NCBI GenBank assembly: GCA_009920225.1
Contig: RGAJ01000106.1
Span: forward strand, 1-6,424
DNA from: Paracoccaceae bacterium
Lineage (GTDB): Bacteria; Pseudomonadota; Alphaproteobacteria; Rhodobacterales; Rhodobacteraceae
Direction of reading: 5' to 3'
DNA length: 6,424 nucleotides
Position numbers and translations under genes: made by a program
Notes under the pieces: model-generated
Told to the model about the DNA's origin: nothing
Database searches by the model: none
What the model saw: only the letters and a program-made list of their open reading frames with translations
Shown here: one piece after another, positions 6,406-6,424 of the stretch
Layout: each line of letters starts with the position of its first letter
Numbering within the stretch: position 1 is the stretch's first letter

Positions 6406-6424
6406 CTTGGATGCCTATTGTTCG

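Overview
The window looks like a chromosomal segment from an alphaproteobacterium, most likely a marine Rhodobacteraceae (Roseobacter-group) member. The basis is the character of the RpsB, EF-Ts and GlpD proteins, the moderate GC content judged by eye, and the association of housekeeping genes with a small amino-acid-type catabolic cluster. This placement is inference; no 16S or other marker is present. All six recognisable genes lie on the minus strand, so transcription runs from the right end (position 6424) to the left end (position 1).

Layout in transcription order: (1) glpD, aerobic FAD-dependent glycerol-3-phosphate dehydrogenase, complete, 6405 to 4819. (2) A 57-bp AT-rich gap. (3) Three tightly packed genes: a shortened diaminopropionate ammonia-lyase-like PLP enzyme (4761 to 3745), an M24 metallopeptidase-fold hydrolase (3742 to 2591, starting 2 nt after the previous stop) and an Asp/Glu-racemase/maleate-isomerase-superfamily enzyme (2594 to 1848, ATGA overlap with the previous stop). 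(4) A 186-bp gap that holds a structured rpsB leader and probably the rpsB promoter. (5) rpsB, ribosomal protein S2 (1661 to 900). (6) A 76-bp gap with a GC-rich hairpin. (7) tsf, elongation factor Ts, which starts at 823 and runs off the left edge, lacking only its extreme C-terminus.

The housekeeping part (rpsB-tsf) is the classical conserved pair. The three-gene cluster is the unusual part. Its three enzyme families (PLP beta-eliminase, M24 hydrolase, Asp/Glu racemase superfamily) match family types seen in ectoine/hydroxyectoine utilisation (eut/doe) clusters. However, the M24 protein keeps a full canonical two-metal site, and the PLP enzyme is of diaminopropionate ammonia-lyase type rather than EutB type. 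I therefore read it as a distinct, uncharacterised module that probably cleaves an amide- or peptide-like nitrogen compound and deaminates a beta-substituted amino acid. The substrate is unknown. No mobile elements, CRISPR arrays, tRNA or rRNA genes were seen.
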